This document shows, in pieces, positions 44,555 through 53,497 of a DNA stretch of 64,000 bases (its first letter is position 1; every line of letters starts with the position of its first letter). Source of the stretch: Teichococcus wenyumeiae (GTDB lineage Bacteria; Pseudomonadota; Alphaproteobacteria; Acetobacterales; Acetobacteraceae); NCBI RefSeq assembly GCF_003696345.1, contig NZ_RFLX01000019.1, positions 1 through 64,000 of the forward strand, in the 5' to 3' direction. A program made the position numbers and the translations under genes. The notes under the pieces were generated by a model. It saw nothing but the letters and a program-made list of their open reading frames with translations. It searched no databases and was not told where the DNA came from.

Positions 44555-46177
44555 ATGAGCAGCCTTCCGGAAAGCGCGGATTATGTGGTGGTGGGCGCCG
44601 GCTCGGCCGGCTGCGCCCTGGCGGCGCGGCTGTCGGAGGACCCGGGCGTGCGCGTGGTGCTGCTGGAGGCCGGGGGCCGCGCCACCAATCCCTGGCTGCA
44701 TGTGCCGATCGGCTATGCCAAGACCATGTACCACCCGGTCCTGTCCTGGAACCTGCAGACGGAGCCGGAGCCGGAGCTGGAAGGCCGCCGCATCAACTGG
44801 CCGCGCTGGCGGGTGCTCGGCGGCTCCTCGGCCATCAACGGGCTGCTCTATGTGCGCGGGCAACATGAGGATTTCGACCATTGGCGGCAGTTGGGCTGCA
44901 CCGGCTGGTCGGCCGCCGATGTGCTTCCCTTCTTCCGCAAGGCGGAGGACCAGCAGCGCGGCGCCGACGAATGGCACGGCACCGGCGGCCCGCTGGCGGT
45001 CTCTGACCTCGTGCCGCGCAGCCCGCTGACGGAAGCCTTCATCGCCGCCGGGCAGGAAATCGGCCTGCCGCGCAACGACGACTTCAACGGTGCCAGCCAG
45101 GAAGGTGTCGGTCCCTTCCAGGTGACGGCGCGCGCCGGCTGGCGGTGCAGCGCCGCCACCGCCTACCTGCGCCCGGCGCGCGGGCGGCGGAACCTGGTCG
45201 TGGTCACCGGCGCGGCGGCGGAGCGCATCCTGCTGGAAGGGCGGCGGGCCACCGGCATCCAGTTCCGCCACGGCGGCGCGCTGCGCAGCATCCGCGCGGC
45301 ACGCGAGGTTATCCTTTGCGGCGGTGCCATCGCCTCCCCGCGTCTGATGCTGCTCTCCGGCATCGGGCCGGCGGCGGAGCTGAAGGAGGCAGGCATCGAA
45401 CCGGCGCACGACCTGCCGGATGTGGGGCGCAACCTGCAGGACCATTTCCAGGCCCGCATGGTCTTCCGCTGTTCCCGCCCCGGCACGCTGAACGCGCAGA
45501 TGGCGACGCTGCTGGGGCGCATCGGCATCGGCGCGCAATTCGCCTTCAACCGCACCGGGCCGCTGACCATCAGCGCGGGCGTGGCGGGGCTCTTCGCCCG
45601 CGTGCTGCCGGAAAGCGCCTCTCCGGACACGCAGTTCCACTTCATCCCCTTCTCGGCCGACAAGCCCGGCGGGGGGCTGCATCCCTTCTCCGGCTTCACC
45701 ATCAGCACCTGCCAGTTGCGGCCGGAAAGCCGGGGCAACATCACCCTGCGGGGCGCCGACCCCACCCTGCCCGCCGTGATCCGCGCTAATTACCTGAGCG
45801 CCGAGCTGGACCGCCGCTGCACCGTGGAAGGGCTGAAGCTGATCCGCCGCGTAGCGGAAACCAAGGCCATGCGGGAATGGATCGAGGCGGAATACTTCCC
45901 CGGCCCCGATTGGCAGGGCGACGATGGCCTGCTGGCGCATGCCCGCCGCGCCGGCACCACCATCTTCCACCCCACCAGCACCTGCCGCATGGGCGGCGAC
46001 CCCGGCGCCGTGGTGGACCCGGAGCTGCGGGTGAATGGCATCGCGGGGCTGCGGGTGGCGGATGCCTCCATCATGCCCACCGTCGTTTCCGGCAACACCA
46101 ATGCCGCCTGCATCATGATCGGCGAAAAGGCGGCGGCCATGATCCGCGCCTCCGCCCAGGCCCGCCAGGCCGCCTGA
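44555..46177 (+). CDS. GMC family flavin oxidoreductase
   Basis: A 540-residue choline-dehydrogenase/alcohol-oxidase-type enzyme. The FAD site 'VVVGAGSAGCALAARLSEDPG' is split over ~9-29. GMC signatures follow: 'RWRVLGGSSAINGLLYVRG' (~81-99), 'SPRLMLLSGIGP', and the C-terminal His/Asn region 'HPTSTCRMGGDP...VADASIMPTVVSGNTNA'. A much longer upstream frame is ignored: homology begins at this start. It is followed closely by an ABM-domain gene. Substrate unknown. Confidence 0.9.
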   Translation: MSSLPESADYVVVGAGSAGCALAARLSEDPGVRVVLLEAGGRATNPWLHVPIGYAKTMYHPVLSWNLQTEPEPELEGRRINWPRWRVLGGSSAINGLLYVRGQHEDFDHWRQLGCTGWSAADVLPFFRKAEDQQRGADEWHGTGGPLAVSDLVPRSPLTEAFIAAGQEIGLPRNDDFNGASQEGVGPFQVTARAGWRCSAATAYLRPARGRRNLVVVTGAAAERILLEGRRATGIQFRHGGALRSIRAAREVILCGGAIASPRLMLLSGIGPAAELKEAGIEPAHDLPDVGRNLQDHFQARMVFRCSRPGTLNAQMATLLGRIGIGAQFAFNRTGPLTISAGVAGLFARVLPESASPDTQFHFIPFSADKPGGGLHPFSGFTISTCQLRPESRGNITLRGADPTLPAVIRANYLSAELDRRCTVEGLKLIRRVAETKAMREWIEAEYFPGPDWQGDDGLLAHARRAGTTIFHPTSTCRMGGDPGAVVDPELRVNGIAGLRVADASIMPTVVSGNTNAACIMIGEKAAAMIRASAQARQAA

Positions 46178-46203
46178 ACCGCATCGCAAGGACCACTCCC
46201 CAC

Positions 46204-46503
46204 ATGATCCATGTCATCGCCGTCATCACCGCCAAGCCCGGCCAGCGGGAGGCGCTGCTGGCGCTGTTCCGCGCCAACATGCCCGCCGTGCTGGCCGAGG
46301 AAGGCTGCATCGAATACGGCCCGGTCGTGGATGCGCCCGGCAGCCGGGCGCCCTATGGCCCCGACACCTTCGTGGTGGTGGAGAAATGGGCCAGCCCGGA
46401 GGCGCTGAAGGCCCATGCCGCCTCCTCCCATATGGTGACCTATGGCAATGCCTCGGCCCATCTGGTGGCGGACCGTGTCATCCATGTGCTGATCCCGGCA
46501 TGA
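46204..46503 (+). CDS. ABM-domain (antibiotic biosynthesis monooxygenase) protein
   Basis: A 99-residue ferredoxin-like alpha/beta barrel protein with 'VIAVITAKPGQREALLALF' (~4-22), 'GCIEYGPVVD' and 'EKWASPEALKAHAAS'. Proteins of this kind (YgiN-like) act as small quinone or substrate monooxygenases, dimeric and cofactor-free. It lies 26 bp after the GMC gene and overlaps the CinA-like gene by ATGA. Confidence 0.88.
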   Translation: MIHVIAVITAKPGQREALLALFRANMPAVLAEEGCIEYGPVVDAPGSRAPYGPDTFVVVEKWASPEALKAHAASSHMVTYGNASAHLVADRVIHVLIPA

Positions 46504-46979
46504 GCAGCCAGGAGGCCGCCGCCCGCGTGGCGGCGCTGCTGGCCGCGCGCGGGGAGAAGCTGGCAGTGGCGGAATCCTCCGCCGGGGGGCTGGTCTCGGC
46601 CCGGCTGCTGGCGGTGCCGGGAGCCTCGGCCTTCTTCCTCGGCGGCGCCGTGATCTATACCGGCACGGCGCGGCAGGCCCTGCTGGGCATCGGGCCTGAA
46701 GACATGGAAGGCCTGCGCCCTTCCACTGAGCCCTATGCCGCCCTGCTGGCCCGGCAGGTGCGGCAGAAGCTCAGTGCCGACTGGGGGCTGGCCGAGACCG
46801 GCGCCACCGGCCCTGCCGGCAACCGCTATGGCGATGCCGCCGGCCATGCCTGCCTGGCCGTCAGCGGACCGCGCGGGCTGAGCCGGACGCTGGAAACCGC
46901 CTCCCCGGACCGCGTCGCCAATATGGAAGCCTTCGCCACCGCCGCGCTGGAACTGCTGGAGGAAGCGCTGCGGGCCTAG
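46500..46979 (+). CDS. CinA C-terminal-domain (PncC-like) protein
   Basis: A 159-residue stand-alone CinA/NMN-deamidase domain. 'VAESSAGGLVSARLLAVPGAS' (~22-42), 'GGAVIYTGTARQALLGI' and 'GLAETGATGPAGNRYGDAAG' match the family. It would deamidate NMN in pyridine-nucleotide recycling. It starts inside the ABM stop and its stop overlaps that of the convergent extensin-like gene. Confidence 0.88.
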   Translation: MSSQEAAARVAALLAARGEKLAVAESSAGGLVSARLLAVPGASAFFLGGAVIYTGTARQALLGIGPEDMEGLRPSTEPYAALLARQVRQKLSADWGLAETGATGPAGNRYGDAAGHACLAVSGPRGLSRTLETASPDRVANMEAFATAALELLEEALRA

Positions 46980-47683
46980 CTGCAACGCTGCCAGCGGCCG
47001 GCTTCCATGTGGAAGTGGTCGCGATGCGCCGCGTTGTAGTCCGGCCCCAGCACGGCGCCGAAGAAACGGCAGGCGCCGTCCCGCACGTCGCGCAGGAAGG
47101 CGGCGGGGGGGCTGTCCGCCGCCTCGCCCCAGTCCCGTGGCAGCCGCACCTCCCGCCCATTGGCCAGGGTGAAGCCGGCGATGTCGATGGCATTGGCCGT
47201 GGCATGCTGGCTGCGGCGTCCGGCGGCGCGGCCATAGACATTGCGGCAGGCATAGCTGCCCAGGTGCCGCACGCCGGTGACGCGGCTGTTGAAATGCACC
47301 TCGGCCGCCGGTTGCAGCGCGTGCCGCTCGAACATCAGCCAGGCGGCGGCCACCGGGCAGGTCACCACCGGCCGCGCCGGGCTCAGCACCGCGCTTTCGC
47401 CTTCCAGGCGCATGGTGTTCACCAGGGCGCAGCCATTCTCCTCCGGCCGGTCCGGCAGCCGCTGCGGCGTGATGCCGGAAGCCTCGAACGCCGCGAGGCA
47501 GGCGCTGGGCTGCAACCCGATGCGCGCCATCTTCCAGGGCGTCATCAGGTTGGGCTCGGCGCGGAAGTCCAGAGGCGCGCGCGGGTCCCATTCCGGCGGG
47601 ATGCGCAGCAGGCCGGAGAACACGGCACCCAACAGGGCCAGCGGCGCCAGCAGCAGCAGGGTCAGCAGGATGCGGCGGATCAT
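46976..47683 (-). CDS. extensin-like C-terminal domain protein
   Basis: A 235-residue protein with an N-terminal membrane anchor or signal (RRILLTLLLLAPLALLGAVF) and a C-terminal extensin-like domain: 'CPVAAAWLMFERH', 'HATANAIDIAGFTLANG' and 'HRDHFHMEAG', with histidines arranged as in D-Ala-D-Ala-carboxypeptidase-like (Hedgehog/DD-peptidase) folds. It may act on the cell wall (inference). A GTG one codon upstream (47686) is an alternative start. Confidence 0.87.
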   Translation of the reverse strand: MIRRILLTLLLLAPLALLGAVFSGLLRIPPEWDPRAPLDFRAEPNLMTPWKMARIGLQPSACLAAFEASGITPQRLPDRPEENGCALVNTMRLEGESAVLSPARPVVTCPVAAAWLMFERHALQPAAEVHFNSRVTGVRHLGSYACRNVYGRAAGRRSQHATANAIDIAGFTLANGREVRLPRDWGEAADSPPAAFLRDVRDGACRFFGAVLGPDYNAAHRDHFHMEAGRWQRCS

Positions 47684-47810
47684 CACCCTGGCAGATGGCC
47701 CCGCCTCCGCCGGGCGGAAGCGCCCGCATACAGTTTGTCACGGGTGCCCCTTGCCAGCCCCGGCGCCCCGCTCTCACCATGGGCCATCTCGATCCGCAGG
47801 ATGATCACCC

Positions 47811-48980
47811 ATGCCCGTCTTGAACCGCATCGCCGATTTCCACCAGGAAATGACCGGCTGGCGCCATGACTTCCACCAGCACCCGGAACTGGCCTTCGAG
47901 GAAGTGCGCACCAGCGGCATCGTGGCCGACAAGCTGCGCGAATTCGGCGTGGACGAGGTGATCACCGGCATCGCCAAGACCGGCGTGGTCGGCGTCATCC
48001 GCGGCAGCGCGCCCGGCCCCGCCATCGGCCTGCGCGCCGACATGGATGCGCTGCCGATCCTGGAGGAAACCGGCGTCCCCTATGCCAGCAAGACGCCCGG
48101 CAAGATGCATGCCTGCGGCCATGACGGCCATACCACCATGCTGCTGGGCGCCGCCAAGTACCTGGCCGAGACCCGCAACTTCGCCGGCACCGTCTATCTG
48201 CTGTTCCAGCCGGCCGAGGAGAATTTCGGCGGCGGCCGCGTGATGGTGGAGGAAGGCGTCTTCACCCGCTTCCCGATGGAGCGCGTCTTCGGCATCCACA
48301 ACTGGCCGGGCCACAAGGCGGGCGAGTTCCTGTGGCGCGTCGGGCCCGTGATGGCGGCGGTGGGCAATATCGACATCACCATCACCGGCAAGGGCGCGCA
48401 TGGCGCCATGCCGAACAACGGCAATGACCCGATCGTTATCGCCTCCCAGATCGTCTCGGCCTTCCAGAGCATCGTGGCGCGGAATGTGGAGCCGCTGGAA
48501 TCCGGCGTCGTCACCATCGGCCATATCCGGGGCGGCCATACCCACAACGTCATTCCGGAGACGGTGCTGCTGCAGGGCACGGCGCGCTGGTTCAAGCCCG
48601 AGGTCGGCGACCTGCTGGAGCAGAAGGTGCGCGACCTCGCCACCGGCATCGCCACCGCCTATGGCGCCAAGGCCGAGGTGCAGTTCACCCGCCTGTATCC
48701 GGCGACGGTGAACGAGGAAGCCTCCACCGAGCTGGCGAAGCAGGCCGCCGCCGCCGTGGTGGGCGAGAACCGCGTCGTCTTCATGGAAAAGCCCACCATG
48801 GGCGGGGAGGACTTCTCCTTCATGCTGAACGAGAAGCCGGGTTCCTACCTGATGCTGGGCGGCCAGCGCGCGCCCACCGATGCGAACGTGCATCACCCGA
48901 AATACGACTTCAACGACGAGATCCTGCCCATCGGCGCCAGCTACTTCGCCACGCTGGCCGAGCAGCTTCTGCCGCGCTGA
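47811..48980 (+). CDS. M20 family amidohydrolase (HipO-like), copy 2
   Basis: A 389-residue enzyme with the same length and motifs as the gene at 27416: 'HACGHDGHTTMLLGAAKYL' (~101-119), 'FQPAEENFGGG', 'GIHNWPGHKAGEF' and 'GGEDFSFML' near the C-terminus. It is predicted to cleave N-acyl amino acids. It stands alone between the extensin-like gene and SRAP. The two copies differ enough to have separate substrates. Confidence 0.9.
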   Translation: MPVLNRIADFHQEMTGWRHDFHQHPELAFEEVRTSGIVADKLREFGVDEVITGIAKTGVVGVIRGSAPGPAIGLRADMDALPILEETGVPYASKTPGKMHACGHDGHTTMLLGAAKYLAETRNFAGTVYLLFQPAEENFGGGRVMVEEGVFTRFPMERVFGIHNWPGHKAGEFLWRVGPVMAAVGNIDITITGKGAHGAMPNNGNDPIVIASQIVSAFQSIVARNVEPLESGVVTIGHIRGGHTHNVIPETVLLQGTARWFKPEVGDLLEQKVRDLATGIATAYGAKAEVQFTRLYPATVNEEASTELAKQAAAAVVGENRVVFMEKPTMGGEDFSFMLNEKPGSYLMLGGQRAPTDANVHHPKYDFNDEILPIGASYFATLAEQLLPR

Positions 48981-49078
48981 GGAAGGCGGCGGCGGGGCGG
49001 CCCTGCCCCGCCGCCTCAACCCTTTGGCGCTGACGCCGTTGTCCAGGGCAACCTTGCCGGCAGCCGGGAACTGACATC

Positions 49079-49804
49079 ATGTGCGGCCGTTTCTTTTTGC
49101 AGCGCGACCCGGCAGGGCTGGCGCAATACATGGAAGTGACGGGCGTGCCGCCCAACTTCCCGCCCTCCTGGAACGTGGCGCCGACGCAGGATTCGCCTGT
49201 GGTGCGCTACAACGCCAAGGATGGCGCGCGCCACATGGACCTGCTGCGCTGGGGGCTGGTGCCGCGCTGGGCCAAGGACACCTCCGGTGCCGCCAAGCTG
49301 ATGAACGCGCGGGCCGACGGCATCGCCGAGAAGCCCTCCTTCCGCGATGCCTTCGCCAAGCGGCGCTGCATCGTGCCGGCCGATGGCTTCTACGAATGGC
49401 GGCAGGAAGGCGCGCGCAAGCAGCCCTATGCCGTGGCCCTGGCCTCGGGCGAGCCGATGGCGCTGGCGGGCCTCTGGGAAGGCTGGCAGCAGCCGGACGG
49501 GTCCTGGCTGCGCACCTTTTCCATCGTCACCACCGATGCCAATGAAAAGCAGGCGCTGGTGCATCACCGCATGCCGGTGATCCTGCCGCCTGAACTCTGG
49601 CCCGCCTGGCTGGGGGAAGAGGAAGCCTCGCCCGAGGAATTGCAGGATTTCCTGCACCCCAGCCCGGCGGAGGAACTGGCCTGCTGGCCGGTGCCCGCCC
49701 GTGTCGGCAAGTTCTCGGAAAACGATGCCGGGCTGATCGCCCGCGACCCCACGGCGCAGCCGCCGCCGGAACTGAACGACCCCTCGCCCTACGAGCCACG
49801 ATAG
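49079..49804 (+). CDS. SOS-response-associated peptidase (SRAP/YedK-like)
   Basis: A 241-residue SRAP protein. Its Cys2 (M-C-G-R-F) is the residue that crosslinks abasic sites in ssDNA; 'WNVAPTQDSPVV' (~33-44), 'RWGLVPRWAKD', 'NARADGIAEKPSFRDAF' and 'CIVPADGFYEW' carry the other active-site residues, and 'MPVILPPELWPAWL' ends the domain. Its stop overlaps the end of convergent uraH by 16 bases. A divergent second SRAP lies in the prophage at 57440. Confidence 0.93.
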   Translation: MCGRFFLQRDPAGLAQYMEVTGVPPNFPPSWNVAPTQDSPVVRYNAKDGARHMDLLRWGLVPRWAKDTSGAAKLMNARADGIAEKPSFRDAFAKRRCIVPADGFYEWRQEGARKQPYAVALASGEPMALAGLWEGWQQPDGSWLRTFSIVTTDANEKQALVHHRMPVILPPELWPAWLGEEEASPEELQDFLHPSPAEELACWPVPARVGKFSENDAGLIARDPTAQPPPELNDPSPYEPR

Positions 49805-50133
49805 GTGGAATAGGACCAGGGCGAGCAGAGCAGCGGCACATGGTAATGCCCCCGCCCTGCCTCCAGCCCCACATTCAGCGCCACCACATCCAGGAAGCCC
49901 GCCGCCTGCCCCCGCGCGCGGAAGTAGTCGCCCACCGCGAAGCGCAGTTCGTAGCGGCCGGGGCGGAAGCTGGCGGCGTCCATCAGCGGTGCATCGGTGC
50001 GGCCATCGGCATTGGTGGTGGCGCGCGTGACCAGCGTGGCGTCCTCCATGCGCCAGAGCTCCACCGCCACGCCGGCGGCGGGGATACCTGCAGCGGTGTC
50101 CAGCACATGCGTGGTCAGGGCGGAGGGCTTCAT
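49789..50133 (-). CDS. uraH: 5-hydroxyisourate hydrolase
   Basis: A 114-residue transthyretin-like protein. 'LTTHVLDTAAGIPAAGV' carries the first His, 'ELRFAVGDYF' the middle, and the C-terminal Y-R-G-S tetrapeptide is diagnostic of HIU hydrolases. It converts 5-hydroxyisourate to OHCU in urate degradation. Its start overlaps the stop of the upstream flavin monooxygenase (ATGA), implying a shared pathway. Confidence 0.95.
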   Translation of the reverse strand: MKPSALTTHVLDTAAGIPAAGVAVELWRMEDATLVTRATTNADGRTDAPLMDAASFRPGRYELRFAVGDYFRARGQAAGFLDVVALNVGLEAGRGHYHVPLLCSPWSYSTYRGS

Positions 50134-51554
50134 TGCGCGGCTTCCTCGGCCAGTTCCTCGGGGATCAGGGAGGTCAGTTCGCGCAGGTCATAGGCTTGCA
50201 GGGCGGCGAGGTGCTTCTCCGCGTCCTCTCGCCACAGCGCGCGGCAGAGGCCATCGGCCAGACGTGGCACACCGTATTTCATGCCACTGATGCTGGCGCC
50301 GGACAGGCCCATCGAGAGTGTCGCCGCATAGGTGATGCAGTGGATGCGCGTCAGGAAAGGCGCTGTGCCCGGCTGCTTCTCCTGAAAGGAGAAGTCGTCC
50401 GACAGATAGGGCGAGACGGCGCAGAGCGCGCTTTCCTCTCCCGGCGGCGGTGTGAAGGCATCGCGCCACAGGCGGATATGCTGCGCGAAGAGCGCCAGTT
50501 CCGGCCGCAGGTCAAGATCGAAGGTGCTGCCGGTGCCCAGGATCACGGCATCGGCGCGGAAGCTGCCGCGTGGGGTGTCCAGTTCCACCTCCTGCCCCAC
50601 CATGCGGGCGGCGGTGACCGGCGCGCCCATGGTGATGGAGAAGCGCGGGTCACTGGCCACCCGGTCCCAGCTTTCCTGTGGCGGCGGCTGGTTCAGTTCG
50701 AAGATGTGGCGGATGAAGCGCCACTTCAGCAGGTCCGGCAGCGCGTGGTGCTGGCCGAGGAAGCCCGCCTGCTCCATCCAGCGGAAAGGATTGACGCGGG
50801 GCATGCGCGGGCGGCGCACCAGCATCCGCGCCTCGGCCGCACCGGCTTCCAGCGCGGTCGCCAGATTATCGAAGGCCGAGGCACCGGCACCGACCACCAG
50901 CAGACGCTTGCCGGCGAGGCCAGCGAAATCGATCTCCTGCGCCGTATGCAGCACCTTCTCCGGTGGCAACCGGTCGAAAGGCGCGGGCGTGACCCAGGCG
51001 CCGCAACCATCCATGCCGGTGGCCAGCACCAACCGGCGGGCGCGCAGTACCATTTCGCCGCCCGGGGTGGCGAAGCGCAGGCGCAGCAGCGCACCCTCCG
51101 GCTCCACCTGCGTTAGGGCGTGTTCGTGCTGCACCGGCAGGTCCAGCACGCGGACGTACCAGTCCAGGTAGCGCTGCCAGTCCTCGCGGCCGATCTTGTG
51201 CAGGCTCTGCCAGGCCGCCGCGCCATCCCGCGCCTCGAAGAAGGCGCGCGGCGTCAGGGCAGGGATGCCGAGGTCGGGGCCGGTGACATGCTTCGGCGTG
51301 CGCAGGGTGCGCATGCGCGCGAAGGTGGTCCAGACCCCGGTGCCGCCCGGCGGCGCGCGGTCGAAGATGGCCGTGTTGCCCACCTTCTGCCGCCGCAGGG
51401 CGAAAGCCGTGGTCAGCCCGGTCTGGCCGCCACCGATGATGGCAACATCCAGCACGCCATCGCCGGCCGGCGGCACCCAGTCATGGGCAGGGTAGTCGAG
51501 GTATTCCAGTTGCTGACGAAGGCTGCGTTCCAACGCGGCGAGAGCATCAGGCAT
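50130..51554 (-). CDS. FAD/NAD(P)-binding monooxygenase coupled to uraH
   Basis: A 474-residue flavoprotein with two Rossmann motifs, 'AIIGGGQTGLTTAFAL' (~38-53, FAD) and 'VVGAGASAFDNLATAL' (~213-228, NADPH), in the layout of flavin-containing monooxygenases. Between them lies 'GVWTTFARMRTLRTPKHVTG'. I do not see the F-x-G-x-x-x-H-x-x-x-W fingerprint of Baeyer-Villiger enzymes. Because it is translationally coupled to uraH and no classical uricase is in the window, it is a candidate urate hydroxylase making 5-hydroxyisourate; this is inference from context. Confidence 0.8.
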   Translation of the reverse strand: MPDALAALERSLRQQLEYLDYPAHDWVPPAGDGVLDVAIIGGGQTGLTTAFALRRQKVGNTAIFDRAPPGGTGVWTTFARMRTLRTPKHVTGPDLGIPALTPRAFFEARDGAAAWQSLHKIGREDWQRYLDWYVRVLDLPVQHEHALTQVEPEGALLRLRFATPGGEMVLRARRLVLATGMDGCGAWVTPAPFDRLPPEKVLHTAQEIDFAGLAGKRLLVVGAGASAFDNLATALEAGAAEARMLVRRPRMPRVNPFRWMEQAGFLGQHHALPDLLKWRFIRHIFELNQPPPQESWDRVASDPRFSITMGAPVTAARMVGQEVELDTPRGSFRADAVILGTGSTFDLDLRPELALFAQHIRLWRDAFTPPPGEESALCAVSPYLSDDFSFQEKQPGTAPFLTRIHCITYAATLSMGLSGASISGMKYGVPRLADGLCRALWREDAEKHLAALQAYDLRELTSLIPEELAEEAAQ

Positions 51555-51619
51555 GATGGAGACCTCAAGGGCGGGTGCGGTGCAGCATGGCGCTCCGCCC
51601 CGCCCTCAGGCAAGCCGGC

Positions 51620-52573
51620 TTATTGCGGCGCGGCGGCGTCCAGCGCGGCCATGGCATCGGCATCCAGCTTCAACTGCACGGCGGCCAGCAGTTCCTCCAG
51701 TTGCTCCACCTTGGTGGCGCTGGCGATCGGCGCCACCACGGCGGGACGCGCGGCCAGCCAGGCCACCGCGACCTGGGACGGCTTCACGCCCAGGCGCTTC
51801 GCCACGGCCTCCATGGCGTCCAGCAGCTTCAGCCCCTGCGGGTTGAGGTAGTTGGTGCCGATCTTGCCGCCACGGGCGCTCTGCGAGAGGTCGGCCTCGC
51901 TGCGGTACTTGCCGGTCAGGAAGCCGCTGGCCAGCGTGTAATAGGGCGCGACGGCCACGCCTTCCTTCACGCAGAGGTCTTGCAAGGCGCCTTCGAAATC
52001 CTTGCGGTCGTAGAGGTTGTAGAGCGGCTGCAGCACCGTGTAGCGCGGCAGGCCCTTGGCATCGGCGGTGGCAAGCGCCTCGCCCAGCCGTTCGGCGGTG
52101 AAGTTGGAAGCGCCAATGGCGCGCACCTTGCCAGCCTTGATCAGCCGGTCATAGGTTTCCAGCACCTCCTCCATCGGGGTGTTCGCATCGTCCCGATGGG
52201 AATAGTAGAGGTCGACGTAATCGGTGTTGAGGCGCTTGAGCGAGGCCTCGATCTGCTTCTCCACCCGCGCGCGGGCCAGGCCCTTGTCGGTGGGGGTCAT
52301 CTCGGCGCCGGTCTTGGTGGCGATCACCACCTTGTCGCGCCCGCCGCGCGCCTTCAGCCACTTGCCGATGATGGTCTCGGACTCGCCGCCCTGGTGGCCG
52401 GGAACCCAGCGCGAATACACATCGGCGGTGTCGATGAAATTGCCGCCGCCGGCGACGAAGGCATCGAGGATCTTGAAGGACTGCGCCTCGTCCGCCGTCC
52501 AGCCGAAGACATTGCCACCAAGGCAAAGTGGCGCGACCGAAAAGCCGGCCTTACCCAATGCGCGCTGTTCCAT
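51620..52573 (-). CDS. aldo/keto reductase
   Basis: A 317-residue (beta/alpha)8 AKR, starting 'MEQRALGKAGFSVAPLCLGG'. The catalytic tetrad can be followed: Asp and Tyr in 'FIDTADVYSRW' (~45-55), Lys in 'VIATKTG' and His in 'YYSHRDD' (~121-127). It is of the YajO/tas-like group. A long N-terminal extension in frame is ignored since homology starts at 52573. Substrate unknown. Confidence 0.9.
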   Translation of the reverse strand: MEQRALGKAGFSVAPLCLGGNVFGWTADEAQSFKILDAFVAGGGNFIDTADVYSRWVPGHQGGESETIIGKWLKARGGRDKVVIATKTGAEMTPTDKGLARARVEKQIEASLKRLNTDYVDLYYSHRDDANTPMEEVLETYDRLIKAGKVRAIGASNFTAERLGEALATADAKGLPRYTVLQPLYNLYDRKDFEGALQDLCVKEGVAVAPYYTLASGFLTGKYRSEADLSQSARGGKIGTNYLNPQGLKLLDAMEAVAKRLGVKPSQVAVAWLAARPAVVAPIASATKVEQLEELLAAVQLKLDADAMAALDAAAPQ

Positions 52574-52620
52574 CCGGATGTTTTTCCTGCCTGTTGCCGG
52601 GCGGCGAAAGGCAGCCCGGG

Positions 52621-53493
52621 TTAACCAGCCAGATGCGGCCGTCTCAGCCAACGCGCAAGGAGGCCATCGACTGGCCCCGCCACCAGCGAGACCACCCAGG
52701 CGCCCCCCGCCACCAGCACGATGGCCGGCCCACTGGGCAGATCGAGGTGATAGGAGAGCAGCAGCCCCGCCGCGCTGGAGAAGATGGCGATGGCGACGGA
52801 GGCATAGGCCATGCCGCCCACGTTGCGCGCCCAGTGCCGGGCGGCGACGGCGGGCAGCATCATCAGCCCCACCGCCATCAGCGTGCCCAGCGCCTGGAAG
52901 GCCGCCAGCACGTTCAGCACCACCAGCCCCAGGAACATCATGTGCCAGGCCCCGCCCCGCATTCGCGCCGCGGCGGCGAAGGAGGGGTCGAAGCATTCCA
53001 CCACCAGCGGCCGCCAGGCGAAGGCCAGGGCCACCAGCGTCAGGCTGGAAACGCCCGCCATCATGAACAGCGCCGGGTCATCCACCCCCAGCACGCTGCC
53101 GAACAGCAGGTGGGAGAGTTCCACGGAGCCCGCACGGGTGGAGATCAGCGTCACGCCCAGCGCCAGGGCGACGAGGTAGAGCGCGGCCAGGGCCGCATCC
53201 TCCCGCCCGCCGGTGGCGCGGGAAATGGCGCCGGCGCCCAGCGCCACCACCAGCCCCGCCAGCAAGCCGCCGATGGACATGGCGGTGACAGACAGCCCCG
53301 CCACCAGGAAGCCGGCGGCGATGCCGGGCAGGATGCCATGCGCCAGCACATCGGCCGTCAGGCTCATCCGCCGCAGCATCAGGAAGACGCCCAGCGGCGG
53401 CGCGGCCAGCGACAGCGCGAGGCAGCCCACCATGGCGCGGCGCAGGAAGCCGAACTCGGCGAAGGGGCCCCAGATCAGGTCCAGCAAAGCCAT
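52621..53493 (-). CDS. znuB: zinc/manganese ABC transporter permease
   Basis: A 290-residue ABC-3 family permease with 7-9 transmembrane helices. 'APPLGVFLMLRRMSLTADVLAHGILPGIAAGFL' is split over ~31-63 (the family's D-x-L-x-H element) and 'GTLMAVGLMMLPAVAARHWA' near 205-224. It lies five bases after the ATPase gene. The Zur-like box upstream argues for zinc rather than manganese. Confidence 0.88.
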   Translation of the reverse strand: MALLDLIWGPFAEFGFLRRAMVGCLALSLAAPPLGVFLMLRRMSLTADVLAHGILPGIAAGFLVAGLSVTAMSIGGLLAGLVVALGAGAISRATGGREDAALAALYLVALALGVTLISTRAGSVELSHLLFGSVLGVDDPALFMMAGVSSLTLVALAFAWRPLVVECFDPSFAAAARMRGGAWHMMFLGLVVLNVLAAFQALGTLMAVGLMMLPAVAARHWARNVGGMAYASVAIAIFSSAAGLLLSYHLDLPSGPAIVLVAGGAWVVSLVAGPVDGLLARWLRRPHLAG

Positions 53494-53497
53494 GGGT

